Origin: Flavobacteriaceae bacterium
GTDB taxonomy: Bacteria; Bacteroidota; Bacteroidia; Flavobacteriales; Flavobacteriaceae
Direction: 5' to 3'
Assembly (NCBI GenBank): GCA_947459635.1
Contig: CANHEA010000018.1
Span: 1-39,267 of the forward strand
DNA: 39,267 bases
Of this stretch, positions 1 to 8,656 are shown in pieces (the stretch's first letter is position 1; each line of letters opens with the position of its first letter). The notes under the pieces are model-generated. The model saw nothing but the letters and a program-made list of their open reading frames with translations. It was not told the origin of the DNA and did not search any database. The translations under genes and the position numbers were made by a program.

Positions 1-45
1 AGTTAATGCAGCGATAACAGCTAAACTTAAAAATACTTTTTTCAT
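1..45 (-). CDS. N-terminus of a secreted or exported protein, truncated by the window edge
   Basis: Only the first 15 codons are present; the rest lies left of the window. The start ATG is at 45-43 on the minus strand and the visible residues are MKKVFLSLAVIAALT. Two lysines followed by a hydrophobic run is the beginning of a Sec signal peptide, so the product is probably exported or a lipoprotein. A TAnnTTTG-type -7 element lies about 40 nt upstream (83-90). Nothing visible identifies the mature protein. Confidence 0.6.
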   Translation of the reverse strand, partial: MKKVFLSLAVIAALT

Positions 46-82
46 CTTACTTAATTATAAAAGGTTAATTATTAATTCGAGG

Positions 83-90
83 CAAAGATA
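83..90 (-). promoter_or_regulatory. Candidate -7 promoter element for the gene starting at 45
   Basis: Read on the minus strand this is TATCTTTG, an exact match to the Bacteroidetes -7 consensus TAnnTTTG. I see no TTG at the usual 17-23 nt spacing. The rest of the gap (46-273) is very AT-rich and shows no gene I can support. Confidence 0.45.
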
Positions 91-273
91 TAAATTTTTT
101 ATTATGGAAAAATATTTTTCAATTTTTTTTTCAAAATTTATGATCTGTTGCAACTGCCAACTATTTACCAAGTATTATGCCAAAAAATGTTTGTTAGACA
201 CTTAAGTGAAAAATGTATAATATTTAACGTTAATATATTTTTTTTGTTGAATATTTTATTAAAATTTTATTTT

Positions 274-2424
274 TTATTGTTTTATTTTTTGTTTTGGATG
301 CATAAATTTCATTTCATTGATAAGGTTTTTGGCATTTGCATACTTGTCAATGATGAATAATACGTATCGAATATCGACCATAACGTTTCTGCAGATGGCA
401 GGATCATAGTAAATATCGCTCATGGTTCCTTCCCAAACACGATCAAAATTAAGTCCAATTAGGTTTCCTTTTGCATCAATTGCCGGACTTCCAGAGTTAC
501 CTCCCGTCGTGTGATTTGTTCCAATAAAGCAAACTGGCATTTTACCTTTAGAACCATATTGACCATAGTCTTTGGTGTTATACAAGTCGATGAGTTTTTT
601 TGGCACATCAAATTCGTAATCTCCAGGAATGTATTTTTCTAATACTCCATCTAAATAGGTAAAAGGTTTATATATAGTTGCGTCTTTTGGTTCATATCCC
701 TTTACTTTTCCGTAGGTTACCCTCAAAGTGCTATTGGCATCTGGAAAAATACGTGCGTTTTTGTTCAATTCTAGTTGCGCTTTCATATAGGTTCTTTGAA
801 GTGCCATATTTTTTAGGTTTATTTCGTCATATTTTGGAGCAACTTCTTTGATGTATTTATCTGCCATTTCTTTGACAAGCTGATATCCTTTATCATTGTT
901 TAGATTCGCCAAGATAGTTTTTGTATCTCCTGTCAATAGTTCCTTTACTGCAGAGTAGGACGTTAGCTTGGAATCCTTATAAAGCGAATTGGTCAAAACG
1001 GGGATGTTAGCATTAACTAAGCTTGGCGGTAAAAAAGCCTGAGGAGATTTGGTGGCATAGAGCTGAATGAGTTGCTCAAAGACTTTTTCATCGACGCCAG
1101 CATTGAAATCTTTGTAGAAATCACCGAGACCATTAACCAAATTATTCTTTCTATCCGTAAATGCTTGTTCTCCTTTGGTTGAGTATAGCTGCTCTAACTG
1201 ATACATTTTATAAGCCACATTGAGTAGTTCTGTATTGCGCAAGACCACTTCTATAAAGTAATCACGACTCAATGCATAAGGAGCAACTTCTTTGTAGTTC
1301 TTGTCAAAATCAGAAAGCAAAGTTCCATATTCTGCCTGCTTTCCAGCTTTAATAACTTTCTCTTGAAAAGCCGCTTCTTCTTTTTTCTTTTTTGCTACAG
1401 CATCTGATTTTTTCAAACCTTGCGTTTCTCCAATCCACTTTTTCCAGTAATTGGCAATTCCGGCATATTTTGAAGCGTATTGAATTTTTATCGCATTGTC
1501 CTTCCGCATAAAACCATCTTGAACTTTCAACGCTTTGTCTCTAATTTCAATTTTTGCAGGATTCAATTCATTGACAATTTGCTCAATAGCAACGGCAGGC
1601 AGATATTCATTGGTTTTTCCTGGGTATCCAAATACCAAAGTAAAATCGTCTTCACTAACGCCATCTAATGAGATGGGCAAGAAATGTCGCGGGGTATAAG
1701 GCACATTGTCTTTAGAATAAGCCGCAGGACGATTGTTTTTATCTGCATAAATTCTGAATAATGAAAAATCTCCCGTATGTCTCGGCCAAACCCAATTGTC
1801 TGTATCAGAACCAAATTTTCCAATAGCCGATGGTGGCGCACCAACCAATCGAACATCCTTGTAACTCTCGGTCACAAAAAGCATGTATTGATTGCCTTCA
1901 AAAAAAGTTCTAATTTTATTTTCTTGCCAACTTTCTTTCGGAAGTGATTTGCTCAAAGCCGCAATGTTCTCTTGTATTTTCTTTTGTTTTTCTGCTTCAG
2001 TGCTCAAAGCCGCAACGCCTTCTAGTGCTTTCGTGGTTACGTCTTCAATCTTGACAATGAAAGTAACTTCCAAATCCGGATTGGGTAATTCATCTTCCAT
2101 TTTATAAGCCCAAAAACCGTCTGTGAGATAATCATGTTCAACAGAAGAATGGCTCTGAATTTCGTCAAATCCGCAATGGTGATTCGTTAACAACAAGCCT
2201 TTTGGTGAAATTACCTCAGATGTACAACCACCGTTAAATTGCGGTACTGCATCTTTCAAACTCGACTTATTGACGTCATAGATATCCGAAATCGACATTT
2301 TCATTCCCAAGTTTTTCATCTCCTTTTCATTCATTCCTTGGAGTAGCGAAGGAATCCACATGCCGCCTTGTTGGGCATGCAGTTGCATTACAAATAATAA
2401 TAAAAGTGATTTTAAAATTTTCAT
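274..2424 (-). CDS. S46 family dipeptidyl peptidase, DPP11-like (Asp/Glu-specific)
   Basis: This is a 716-residue exopeptidase of family S46, which removes dipeptides from the N-terminus of peptides in the periplasm of asaccharolytic and proteolytic Bacteroidetes. A short signal peptide ends near residue 18 (MQLHAQ). The catalytic triad of a clan PA serine protease is visible: His in TNHHCGFD (about residue 83), Asp in PRHTGDF (about 219) and Ser in GGNSGSP (644). The residue 18 positions after the serine is Arg662, in NFDRVWEG. In Porphyromonas gingivalis DPP11 this place holds Arg673, which selects acidic P1 residues, while DPP7 has Gly, so I infer acidic specificity. Length fits the family. 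It lies 45 nt downstream of waaA but has its own promoter-like sequence. Confidence 0.93.
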   Translation of the reverse strand: MKILKSLLLLFVMQLHAQQGGMWIPSLLQGMNEKEMKNLGMKMSISDIYDVNKSSLKDAVPQFNGGCTSEVISPKGLLLTNHHCGFDEIQSHSSVEHDYLTDGFWAYKMEDELPNPDLEVTFIVKIEDVTTKALEGVAALSTEAEKQKKIQENIAALSKSLPKESWQENKIRTFFEGNQYMLFVTESYKDVRLVGAPPSAIGKFGSDTDNWVWPRHTGDFSLFRIYADKNNRPAAYSKDNVPYTPRHFLPISLDGVSEDDFTLVFGYPGKTNEYLPAVAIEQIVNELNPAKIEIRDKALKVQDGFMRKDNAIKIQYASKYAGIANYWKKWIGETQGLKKSDAVAKKKKEEAAFQEKVIKAGKQAEYGTLLSDFDKNYKEVAPYALSRDYFIEVVLRNTELLNVAYKMYQLEQLYSTKGEQAFTDRKNNLVNGLGDFYKDFNAGVDEKVFEQLIQLYATKSPQAFLPPSLVNANIPVLTNSLYKDSKLTSYSAVKELLTGDTKTILANLNNDKGYQLVKEMADKYIKEVAPKYDEINLKNMALQRTYMKAQLELNKNARIFPDANSTLRVTYGKVKGYEPKDATIYKPFTYLDGVLEKYIPGDYEFDVPKKLIDLYNTKDYGQYGSKGKMPVCFIGTNHTTGGNSGSPAIDAKGNLIGLNFDRVWEGTMSDIYYDPAICRNVMVDIRYVLFIIDKYANAKNLINEMKFMHPKQKIKQ

Positions 2425-2443
2425 GGTTTAGTATGGTTTATTA

Positions 2444-2475
2444 CAAATTTAGTTCAGTTTCAATAGTTGTCACAA
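2444..2475 (-). promoter_or_regulatory. Promoter for the S46 peptidase
   Basis: On the minus strand TTG (2475-2473) is followed after 21 nt by TAAATTTG (2451-2444), matching TTG-N17-23-TAnnTTTG. The -33 part overlaps the last bases of waaA. The start codon is about 20 nt downstream of the -7 box. Confidence 0.6.
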
Positions 2476-3705
2476 TGCGGAAATGTGCTTCGTAATGATG
2501 TCGATTGCTCCGCAGTTCATTTTTACAAAAGTGCTGCAAATATGCCCCTTCTCCCAGCGCTCCTCTTTATTTTGACATAAATTGTCTAAGGTTTCTTCTA
2601 ATTCTTTTGCATTTGAAATCACGCTGCAACCTCCCAAGTCAACCAAAGCGGTCGCTTCGGCAAAGTGACTGTAATTCGGGCCAATAACGATGGGAACACC
2701 AAAAGTCGCGGGTTCTAATAAATTATGAACGCCTGGGTTACCAAAGCCACCACCAACAAACGCAATATCTGCTTCGCTGTAAATTTTGGTCAAAATTCCA
2801 ATGGTGTCAATAATAAACACATTGTACTCTGCCAAATTCTTTCCTTCTTTTTCAGAAAACAAAACCGCTTTCTTCGTTATCGACTTTTGCAATTCTTGAA
2901 TCTGCTCCGCTTTGATATTATGTGGCGCAATAATCCATTTGATATTATGTGAAGTGGCGTTAATATAAGCAACAAGTAGCGATTCGTCTTTTGGCCATGA
3001 ACTACCTACAACAATGGTTAATTGCCCATTTTTGAATTCCGTGATAAAATCCAAACGATTGTCTTTTTCCAAAATCGCAGCGACGCGATCAAAACGCGTG
3101 TCACCTGAGACAGTCACATTTGACTTACCCAATTGTAAAAGCAACTCTTTTGAGGTGGAATTTTGCACAAAAAAATGGTCAAAGCTTGCCAATGCTTTTC
3201 TGTAAAATCCGCCGTACCATTTAAAAAACAATTGCTCTTTTCTGAAAATTCCCGAAATCAGAAATGTCTTAATCGACGCTTTTTTCAACGCCTCTAGATA
3301 ATTAGGCCAATACTCATATTTGATAAAAAACACCATTTCAGGATGCACCATTTCAATAAATTGTACAGCATTGCGCTTTGTGTCTAATGGCAAATAAACT
3401 GTAACGTCTGCAACCGTATTGTTTTTTCGAACTTCATAACCTGAAGGCGAAAAAAATGTCAAAACAACTTTGTGATTGGGATAGAGCAGCTTCATTTTTT
3501 CCATCACGGGCAATCCTTGCTCATATTCGCCAAGAGATGCGGCATGAAACCAAATGGTCTTGTCTTCTGCGTTGATCTTAGACGCCAAAGTATCAAATAC
3601 CGTGCGTCGTCCTGCTACAAAAAGCCGCATTTTTGAATTGAAAATCGCCAAGATTCTAAGGCAAAAACTAGCAAAAATCACCAATACATTATACAAAAAA
3701 AACAT
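2470..3705 (-). CDS. waaA: 3-deoxy-D-manno-octulosonic acid transferase (Kdo transferase)
   Basis: WaaA (KdtA) transfers Kdo from CMP-Kdo to lipid A precursor at the inner membrane, the first step of LPS core assembly. The 411-residue length is normal. A hydrophobic N-terminal anchor (residues about 2-22) is followed by the GT30-family motif HAASLGE ending in the catalytic glutamate E60, then KYEYWPN, GDTRFDR, GSSWPKDE and the C-terminal donor-binding block GGGFGNPGVHNLLEPA. It lies divergently from the sugar aminotransferase gene at 3805, with galE beyond, which suggests a surface-glycan neighbourhood. I cannot tell from sequence whether it adds one or more Kdo residues. Confidence 0.95.
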   Translation of the reverse strand: MFFLYNVLVIFASFCLRILAIFNSKMRLFVAGRRTVFDTLASKINAEDKTIWFHAASLGEYEQGLPVMEKMKLLYPNHKVVLTFFSPSGYEVRKNNTVADVTVYLPLDTKRNAVQFIEMVHPEMVFFIKYEYWPNYLEALKKASIKTFLISGIFRKEQLFFKWYGGFYRKALASFDHFFVQNSTSKELLLQLGKSNVTVSGDTRFDRVAAILEKDNRLDFITEFKNGQLTIVVGSSWPKDESLLVAYINATSHNIKWIIAPHNIKAEQIQELQKSITKKAVLFSEKEGKNLAEYNVFIIDTIGILTKIYSEADIAFVGGGFGNPGVHNLLEPATFGVPIVIGPNYSHFAEATALVDLGGCSVISNAKELEETLDNLCQNKEERWEKGHICSTFVKMNCGAIDIITKHISAL

Positions 3706-3752
3706 AGCTCAATAATTGTGTTGCTAAAATACATTAGTTTGCAGAATTTTTG

Positions 3753-3782
3753 TTGTTGTCCATCATTTAATTGTTAATTTTG
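3753..3782 (+). promoter_or_regulatory. Promoter for the DegT-type aminotransferase
   Basis: TTG (3753-3755) is followed after 19 nt by TAATTTTG (3775-3782), a full match to the flavobacterial promoter consensus. Transcription would begin near 3790, which supports translation from the ATG at 3805 and not from a TTG at 3784. Confidence 0.6.
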
Positions 3783-3804
3783 CTTGCATTTAATTTATTG
3801 CTAC

Positions 3805-4935
3805 ATGAAAAAAATCCAAATGGTTGACCTTAAAAGTCAATACGATAAAATTGCTTCAACTGTAAATGCTTCTATTCAAGAAGTCTTAGATACCAACACC
3901 TACATCAACGGTCCTCAAGTACATGCTTTTCAAAAAAACCTTGAAGAATATCTCAACGTAAAGCACGTCATTCCATGCGCCAACGGAACCGACGCCCTGC
4001 AAATCGCGATGATGGGATTAGATTTGAAACCTGGCGATGAAGTAATTACTGCCGATTTTACTTTTGCGGCAACCGTTGAAGTAATCGCTTTGTTACAATT
4101 AACTCCCGTTTTGGTAGATGTCGATATGGTTAATATGAATATTTCTATTGAAGCAATCAAAAAAGCTATTACCCCAAAAACCAAAGCAATTGTGCCAGTA
4201 CATCTGTTCGGTCGTGCCGCCAATATGGAAGCCATCATGCAAATAGCAAAAGAGCATAACTTATACGTAATCGAAGACAACGCCCAAGCCATTGGAGCCA
4301 ATTGTAAATTTTCTGATGGAACCAAAAAGAAAGCGGGAACCATCGGCCATGTAGCTTCCACTTCATTTTTTCCTTCTAAAAATCTCGGATGTTACGGCGA
4401 CGGAGGTGCAATTTTTACCGATGACGACGCCCTGGCACACAAGATTCGTGGAATCGTAAATCACGGAATGTACGTTCGTTATCACCATGATGTAGTGGGA
4501 GTAAACTCTCGCTTAGACAGTATTCAAGCGGCGGTGTTAAACGCGAAATTGCCCTTGTTAGATAGCTACTGCCAAGCGCGTCAAAATGCAGCAAGAAAAT
4601 ATACTGCGGCATTTGATGGACATAAAAATATCATCGCGCCATCTATTTGTGATATGTGTGATTGCCATGTGTTCCACCAATATACGCTAAGAATTATTGG
4701 CGCTGATCGCGATGCGTTGATGCAACACTTGCTCAGCAAAGACATTCCATGTGCGATTTATTACCCAATTCCGTTGCATAGCCAAAAAGCCTACGCGGAC
4801 CCAAGATATAAAGAAGAAGATTTTCCAGTGACCAATCAATTAATCAAAGAAGTCATTTCGCTTCCAATGCACACCGAGTTAGACGACGAACAAATTCAAT
4901 ATATCACCAATTCAGTATTAGAATTTTTTAAATAA
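3805..4935 (+). CDS. DegT/DnrJ/EryC1/StrS family PLP-dependent sugar aminotransferase
   Basis: This 376-residue enzyme belongs to the fold-type I aminotransferases that put an amino group on keto-sugars bound to nucleotides. The PLP Schiff-base lysine is K192 in FFPSKNLGCYGDGG, and D158 in IEDNAQ is the pyridine-ring partner. The family N-terminus MVDLKSQY and the substrate-loop HLFGRAANM are present. I start it at the ATG at 3805, because an upstream in-frame TTG would lie within or next to the promoter region. It precedes galE on the same strand and is divergent from waaA, so it probably supplies an amino sugar for LPS or another glycan. The exact sugar cannot be assigned; WbpE-, FdtB- or PseC-like roles are all possible. 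Confidence 0.9.
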   Translation: MKKIQMVDLKSQYDKIASTVNASIQEVLDTNTYINGPQVHAFQKNLEEYLNVKHVIPCANGTDALQIAMMGLDLKPGDEVITADFTFAATVEVIALLQLTPVLVDVDMVNMNISIEAIKKAITPKTKAIVPVHLFGRAANMEAIMQIAKEHNLYVIEDNAQAIGANCKFSDGTKKKAGTIGHVASTSFFPSKNLGCYGDGGAIFTDDDALAHKIRGIVNHGMYVRYHHDVVGVNSRLDSIQAAVLNAKLPLLDSYCQARQNAARKYTAAFDGHKNIIAPSICDMCDCHVFHQYTLRIIGADRDALMQHLLSKDIPCAIYYPIPLHSQKAYADPRYKEEDFPVTNQLIKEVISLPMHTELDDEQIQYITNSVLEFFK

Positions 4936-4940
4936 TTTTA

Positions 4941-5052
4941 GGAGCTTTTTCCTGCTTTCCGTTGCAATCTTTTTTGTTTTTGGCAAGCCAAGTGTAGTCG
5001 AGCGACATCTCGAAAAACAAAAAAGGATTTACACTACAATCAGGGCTAGGGC
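4941..5052 (-). repeat. Dispersed intergenic inverted-repeat element, copy A
   Basis: This fills most of the gap between the aminotransferase and galE. It contains a perfect 13-bp inverted repeat, CTTTTTTGTTTTT (4969-4981) and its complement (5013-5025), around a loop with GTAGTCGAGCGACATC. The outer arms, read on the minus strand, are GCCCTAGCCCTGAT at one end and GCAACGGAAAGCAGG at the other. The same arms recur in copies C and D in this window, and the T-rich stem recurs in copy B. The core could act as a terminator or a processing stem in the mRNA. Its role is unknown to me. Confidence 0.75.
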
Positions 5053-5082
5053 ACTACATTCACCAATAAGTATTCAATAAAA

Positions 5083-6096
5083 ATGAAAGTATTAGTTACA
5101 GGAGGTTTAGGATTTATCGGTTCACACACCGTAGTCGAATTGCAAAACGAAGGATTCGAAGTCGTCATCATCGACAATCTTTCCAATTCTTCTGAGGATG
5201 TTCTAAAAGGAATCGTTGCCATCACAGGGAAAACGCCTATTTTCGAAAAAATGGATTTACGAGAAAAATCCGCAGTCCAAAATTTCTTCAAAAAACATTC
5301 GGACATCAATGGCGTAATTCATTTTGCAGCTTCTAAAGCGGTAAACGAAAGTGTCGAGAATCCGTTGTTGTATTATGAAAACAATATCAATACGCTTGTT
5401 TATATCTTGCAAGAATTACAACAAAAACCGGAAGCTCATTTTATTTTTAGTTCTTCCTGCACCGTTTATGGCGAAGCCGATGTTATGCCGATTACTGAAG
5501 ATGCGCCTATTAAAGCAGCGCTTTCTCCATACGGAAACACCAAGCAAATTGGCGAGGAAATCATCAATGAAGTGTGTAAAGTAAGTGGAATCAATTCCAT
5601 CTTATTGCGTTACTTCAATCCCATGGGAGCGCACCCAACTGCAGCAATAGGGGAGTTGCCTATCGGTGTTCCTCAAAATCTAATTCCATTTATAACCCAA
5701 ACTGGAATCGGCTTGCGTCAAGAATTATCGGTTTACGGCGATGATTATCCAACTCCAGACGGGACTTGCATTCGCGACTATATTCACGTGGTTGACTTGG
5801 CCAAAGCACACGTCATTGCCTTGCAACGCTTGATTAATAAAAAGAATCTTGCTAAAGTTGAAATCTTTAATTTAGGAACAGGAACAGGAAGTTCTGTGCT
5901 AGAAGTAATCAACACTTTCGAAAAAGTAAGCGGCCAAAAATTACCATATAAAATTGTTGGAAGAAGAGAAGGCGACATCATTTCGGCTTACGCCAATACC
6001 GATAAAGCCAATGAGGTGCTGGGATGGAAAGCGCAATCTACTTTAGAGCAGGCGTTAACCAGCGCTTGGAAATGGGAGCAGAAAATCAGAAGTTAG
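5083..6096 (+). CDS. galE: UDP-glucose 4-epimerase
   Basis: GalE interconverts UDP-glucose and UDP-galactose (or the N-acetyl forms) in the cytoplasm using bound NAD. At 337 residues it has the usual length. It shows the Rossmann glycine motif G7-xx-G10-xx-G13 in VTGGLGFIGSH, the catalytic serine region FSSSCTVYG (about 122-130), and the Y150-xxx-K154 pair in SPYGNTK. The conserved DGTCIRDYIHVVDLA block and C-terminal REGDIISAYA are also present. It follows the sugar aminotransferase on the same strand, separated by repeat copy A. I see no clear promoter of its own, so it may depend on readthrough across the element. Confidence 0.96.
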   Translation: MKVLVTGGLGFIGSHTVVELQNEGFEVVIIDNLSNSSEDVLKGIVAITGKTPIFEKMDLREKSAVQNFFKKHSDINGVIHFAASKAVNESVENPLLYYENNINTLVYILQELQQKPEAHFIFSSSCTVYGEADVMPITEDAPIKAALSPYGNTKQIGEEIINEVCKVSGINSILLRYFNPMGAHPTAAIGELPIGVPQNLIPFITQTGIGLRQELSVYGDDYPTPDGTCIRDYIHVVDLAKAHVIALQRLINKKNLAKVEIFNLGTGTGSSVLEVINTFEKVSGQKLPYKIVGRREGDIISAYANTDKANEVLGWKAQSTLEQALTSAWKWEQKIRS

Positions 6097-6130
6097 ATTG
6101 TAAGACTTTAAGACTGTAGGATTATCAGAT
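6091..6130 (+). repeat. Decayed octamer tandem repeat after galE
   Basis: From the galE stop codon onward the sequence can be read as five 8-nt units: AGTTAGAT, TGTAAGAC, TTTAAGAC, TGTAGGAT and TATCAGAT. Each ends in a variant of AGAY. The period of eight matches better-preserved tracts elsewhere in the window (10940, 20188, 32071). Confidence 0.45.
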
Positions 6131-6163
6131 AAAAAATCCCGAATTTGAATTCGGGATTTTTTT
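6131..6163. terminator. Bidirectional terminator between galE and the M23 peptidase gene
   Basis: AAAAAATCCCGAATTTGAAT pairs with the following ATTCGGGATTTTTTT to form a long hairpin with A/T tails on both sides. It separates convergent genes and serves both strands. Confidence 0.85.
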
Positions 6164-7598
6164 ATTGTTTACTGATTTTTTTTATCACTTTAGAATTGGG
6201 CCCTGTCACAACTAAAAAGTATATGCCGCTAGGGAATTCCGCTACGCTTATCGATTTTCCTAACTCGTTATTTTGAATTTCAAATCGTTCTGTTTTGATG
6301 ATTTGACCGGAAATAGTCATTAAAGAAAGGGAGTAAATCCCGTTTTCAACTGCATTTCCTGTCAGGTGCAATTGATCGTTTGTTGGATTAGGATAAAGCA
6401 CTAAATCGGTTGGTTCGTTTGTTGTAATACCCAATAGATTCTGGATTTGAAATATCTTAGAACAAGTTATGCCATTGTAGGTCGCTTGAAAAGTATAAAT
6501 CCCAGGAGTAGTGGGCAGTACTTTTGAAAAACCCCAATAACTGACTTTGTAGAAAGTTGAAATTGGATAAGTCCAACTGTTAAATGTACTCCCATCTGGA
6601 TTTAATATCTTCAAATCGACACTAGTACCGACCGTGGCTTCTCTTTGAAAAATATAGAATTTTGCATAACCTGGCGCCAATCCTGCTCCTTGAAATGGAA
6701 TGGTGAAAGAGTCACTTTCATTTGGTGTTTCAGTCGTCGGGCAAGCAGGAGACGCCAAATCTGTAGTATTCACTGAGACCTTTACAACTGCTGGATTGGT
6801 ATGTGGTTTTTGAGTCGCCCACCAAGAGCTGCCATTCAATAAATTGCACGTTCCAGAAAAAGGATCTTTATAAGAATTTGTCGCTGTTGAAGTTCGAATT
6901 TCAAAATGCAAATGCGGACCTGAAGAACTTCCGGAACTTCCTACAACTCCTAAATATTCGCCGGCCACAACGGTTTGCCCGACTGTTTTTGAAGTAACAC
7001 TTCCGTTTTTCATATGCCAATATAGCGCATAACTACCGTCGGCATGTTGAATGATTATGGAATTAGCAGTTAATGTATTACTACCGCAGTTCCGGTCGAA
7101 ATTACCATCTGCTCGTTGAACAATTGTACCATCTGCCGCGGCAATAACTTCAACTTGACTATGGTCCATCTTATAAAAACCAAATGGCCAAATCGCAATA
7201 TCTGTTCCTTGATGACCATCATAAGTATTGTTTTCACAGTTATAATCTTGAACGGCCGAAGCTGCAATATTCTGATCTACATAAGCGCCAATAAAGTGGT
7301 ATTCACATTGGGAAAAACCAGTCGCAGGGCGCAAAGGCCAATTAAGTGAAGTTGTTAATGCAGTGTTAGCAGGTCTATTGGCAAGTCCAATTTTTTCCAA
7401 ATTGACATTTATTTCATTTTCAAGTCGAGCATACTCCGCCGCACTAATACAAGGATTTTGGACATCGTTCTTGGAGTATGCATACCAACCACCATCTACT
7501 TTAGAACCATTAGTTTCATTTTGCCCAAACATGAAAATGGTTGAAAACAAAAAGAAAAAAGTTATTCCTATCGTAAAGTCTTTGTAGTCGCGTTTCAT
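6162..7598 (-). CDS. Secreted M23 family metallopeptidase with T9SS type A sorting tail
   Basis: This 478-residue protein has an N-terminal signal sequence (hydrophobic residues about 9-24, ending near FGQ). A LytM/M23 zinc peptidase domain follows: HxxxD in H129-QGT-D133, a histidine in ALYWHM (H195) and the HLH pair H229/H231 in GPHLHFEIR. M23 enzymes usually cut peptidoglycan peptide bridges or glycine-rich proteins. Residues about 280-385 form an unassigned beta-rich linker. The C-terminus, with YPNPTNDQLHLTG and a final basic stretch, is a type A sorting domain for T9SS export to the cell surface or medium. All zinc ligands are present, so it is probably active. A role in cell-wall lysis of prey or in self-remodelling cannot be told apart here. 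Confidence 0.92.
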   Translation of the reverse strand: MKRDYKDFTIGITFFFLFSTIFMFGQNETNGSKVDGGWYAYSKNDVQNPCISAAEYARLENEINVNLEKIGLANRPANTALTTSLNWPLRPATGFSQCEYHFIGAYVDQNIAASAVQDYNCENNTYDGHQGTDIAIWPFGFYKMDHSQVEVIAAADGTIVQRADGNFDRNCGSNTLTANSIIIQHADGSYALYWHMKNGSVTSKTVGQTVVAGEYLGVVGSSGSSSGPHLHFEIRTSTATNSYKDPFSGTCNLLNGSSWWATQKPHTNPAVVKVSVNTTDLASPACPTTETPNESDSFTIPFQGAGLAPGYAKFYIFQREATVGTSVDLKILNPDGSTFNSWTYPISTFYKVSYWGFSKVLPTTPGIYTFQATYNGITCSKIFQIQNLLGITTNEPTDLVLYPNPTNDQLHLTGNAVENGIYSLSLMTISGQIIKTERFEIQNNELGKSISVAEFPSGIYFLVVTGPNSKVIKKISKQ

Positions 7599-7621
7599 AG
7601 GATTTTGATTAAAGATTCAAT

Positions 7622-7629
7622 CAAATGTA
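7622..7629 (-). promoter_or_regulatory. Candidate -7 element for the M23 peptidase gene
   Basis: TACATTTG on the minus strand matches TAnnTTTG. The nearest TTTG upstream is at only 15 nt spacing and lies inside the fabD terminator hairpin, so promoter and terminator nearly overlap. Confidence 0.4.
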
Positions 7630-7634
7630 AAAAC

Positions 7635-7669
7635 AAAATCCTCACAAACGGTTGTTTATGAGGATTTTA
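7635..7669 (-). terminator. Terminator downstream of fabD
   Basis: AAAATCCTCA and its exact complement flank a further near-complementary segment (CAAAC with GTTTA), giving a long hairpin that ends in T-rich sequence on the minus strand, 20 nt after the fabD stop. Confidence 0.8.
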
Positions 7670-7688
7670 TTTCAAATTAAGTTGTTAA

Positions 7689-8561
7689 TTAAGCGGAAAT
7701 TGTTTCGACTTCCTTGTCTATTTTATTTACCAACCCAACCAATACTTTTCCGGGACCAACTTCCGTAAACGAAGTAGCACCATCGGCAATCATTTGTTGT
7801 ACAGACTGCGTCCAACGAACTGGCGCGGTCAGTTGTATGATCAAATTCTTCTTGATTTCATTTGGGTCAGAAACCGCGCTTGCTGTTACATTTTGATATA
7901 CCGGACAGATAGGAGTTGAGAAAGTAGTAGCTTCAATGGCAGCCGCCAATTCTTCTCTAGCAGGTTCCATCATGGGCGAGTGAAAAGCGCCACCAACGGG
8001 CAATAATAAAGCACGTTTGGCTCCCGCCTCTTTCATGGCTTCACAAGCTTTTTCAACGGCTGAGAATTCACCTGAAATAACCAATTGCCCTGGACAGTTA
8101 TAGTTAGCTGCTACGACAACCCCGTCGATGGAATCACAAACATCTTCTACAATTTTATCGTCTAATCCCAATACAGCAGCCATGGTGGATGGTTTGAGTT
8201 CACAAGCTTTTTGCATCGCTTGTGCACGCTGTGAAACCAATTTTAATCCATCCTCAAAAGACAAAGCGCCATTGGCCACCAAAGCAGAAAATTCTCCTAA
8301 GGAATGTCCAGCGACCATTTCTGGTTTAAAGTTTTCTAAAGTCTTTGCTAAGATTACCGAATGTAAAAAAACGGCAGGTTGGGTAACATTGGTTTCTTTC
8401 AATTGTTCGGCAGTTCCTGCAAACATGATATCCGTAATGCGGAACCCGAGAATATCATTGGCTTTTTCAAATAGCTCTTTGGCCAAAGTTGAAGTTTCAT
8501 ATAAATCTTTACCCATTCCGGTAAATTGCGCTCCTTGCCCAGGAAAAACGTATGCTTTCAT
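7689..8561 (-). CDS. fabD: Malonyl-CoA:acyl carrier protein transacylase
   Basis: FabD loads malonate from CoA onto ACP to feed fatty acid elongation in the cytoplasm. Counting from the ATG at 8561 it has 290 residues and begins MKAYVFPGQGAQ, the usual family start; an in-frame ATG eight codons upstream gives an unlikely extension. The nucleophile is S87 in GHSLGE, the malonate-binding arginine is in QRAQAM (R112) and the catalytic histidine is H194 in GAFHSPMM. It has its own promoter and terminator, so it appears to be a single-gene unit, unlike the fabD clusters of many other bacteria. Confidence 0.96.
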   Translation of the reverse strand: MKAYVFPGQGAQFTGMGKDLYETSTLAKELFEKANDILGFRITDIMFAGTAEQLKETNVTQPAVFLHSVILAKTLENFKPEMVAGHSLGEFSALVANGALSFEDGLKLVSQRAQAMQKACELKPSTMAAVLGLDDKIVEDVCDSIDGVVVAANYNCPGQLVISGEFSAVEKACEAMKEAGAKRALLLPVGGAFHSPMMEPAREELAAAIEATTFSTPICPVYQNVTASAVSDPNEIKKNLIIQLTAPVRWTQSVQQMIADGATSFTEVGPGKVLVGLVNKIDKEVETISA

Positions 8562-8628
8562 TTGATTCGGTATTTGCTTCAGCATCTTATTAATGCTAAT
8601 AGTTATGTTTTTTTCAAAGTTTGAAAAG

Positions 8629-8656
8629 CAAAAGTAGCATTTTTATTAGAATGCAA
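8629..8656 (-). promoter_or_regulatory. Promoter for fabD
   Basis: TTG (8656-8654) is followed after 17 nt by TACTTTTG (8636-8629) on the minus strand. The -33 part lies inside the 3' end of the preceding reductase gene. Confidence 0.6.

Noticed and set aside
148..360. Plus-strand reading frame of 70 codons rich in Phe and Leu
   Set aside because: It lies in a T-rich stretch, overlaps the end of the S46 peptidase gene, and shows no domain or promoter. Low-complexity composition explains it.
3930..4361. Minus-strand frame of 143 codons inside the sugar aminotransferase gene
   Set aside because: Antisense to a gene with a clear family assignment and no recognisable motif of its own.
8128..8565. 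Plus-strand frame of 145 codons opposite fabD
   Set aside because: Antisense shadow of fabD codons; no homologous pattern.
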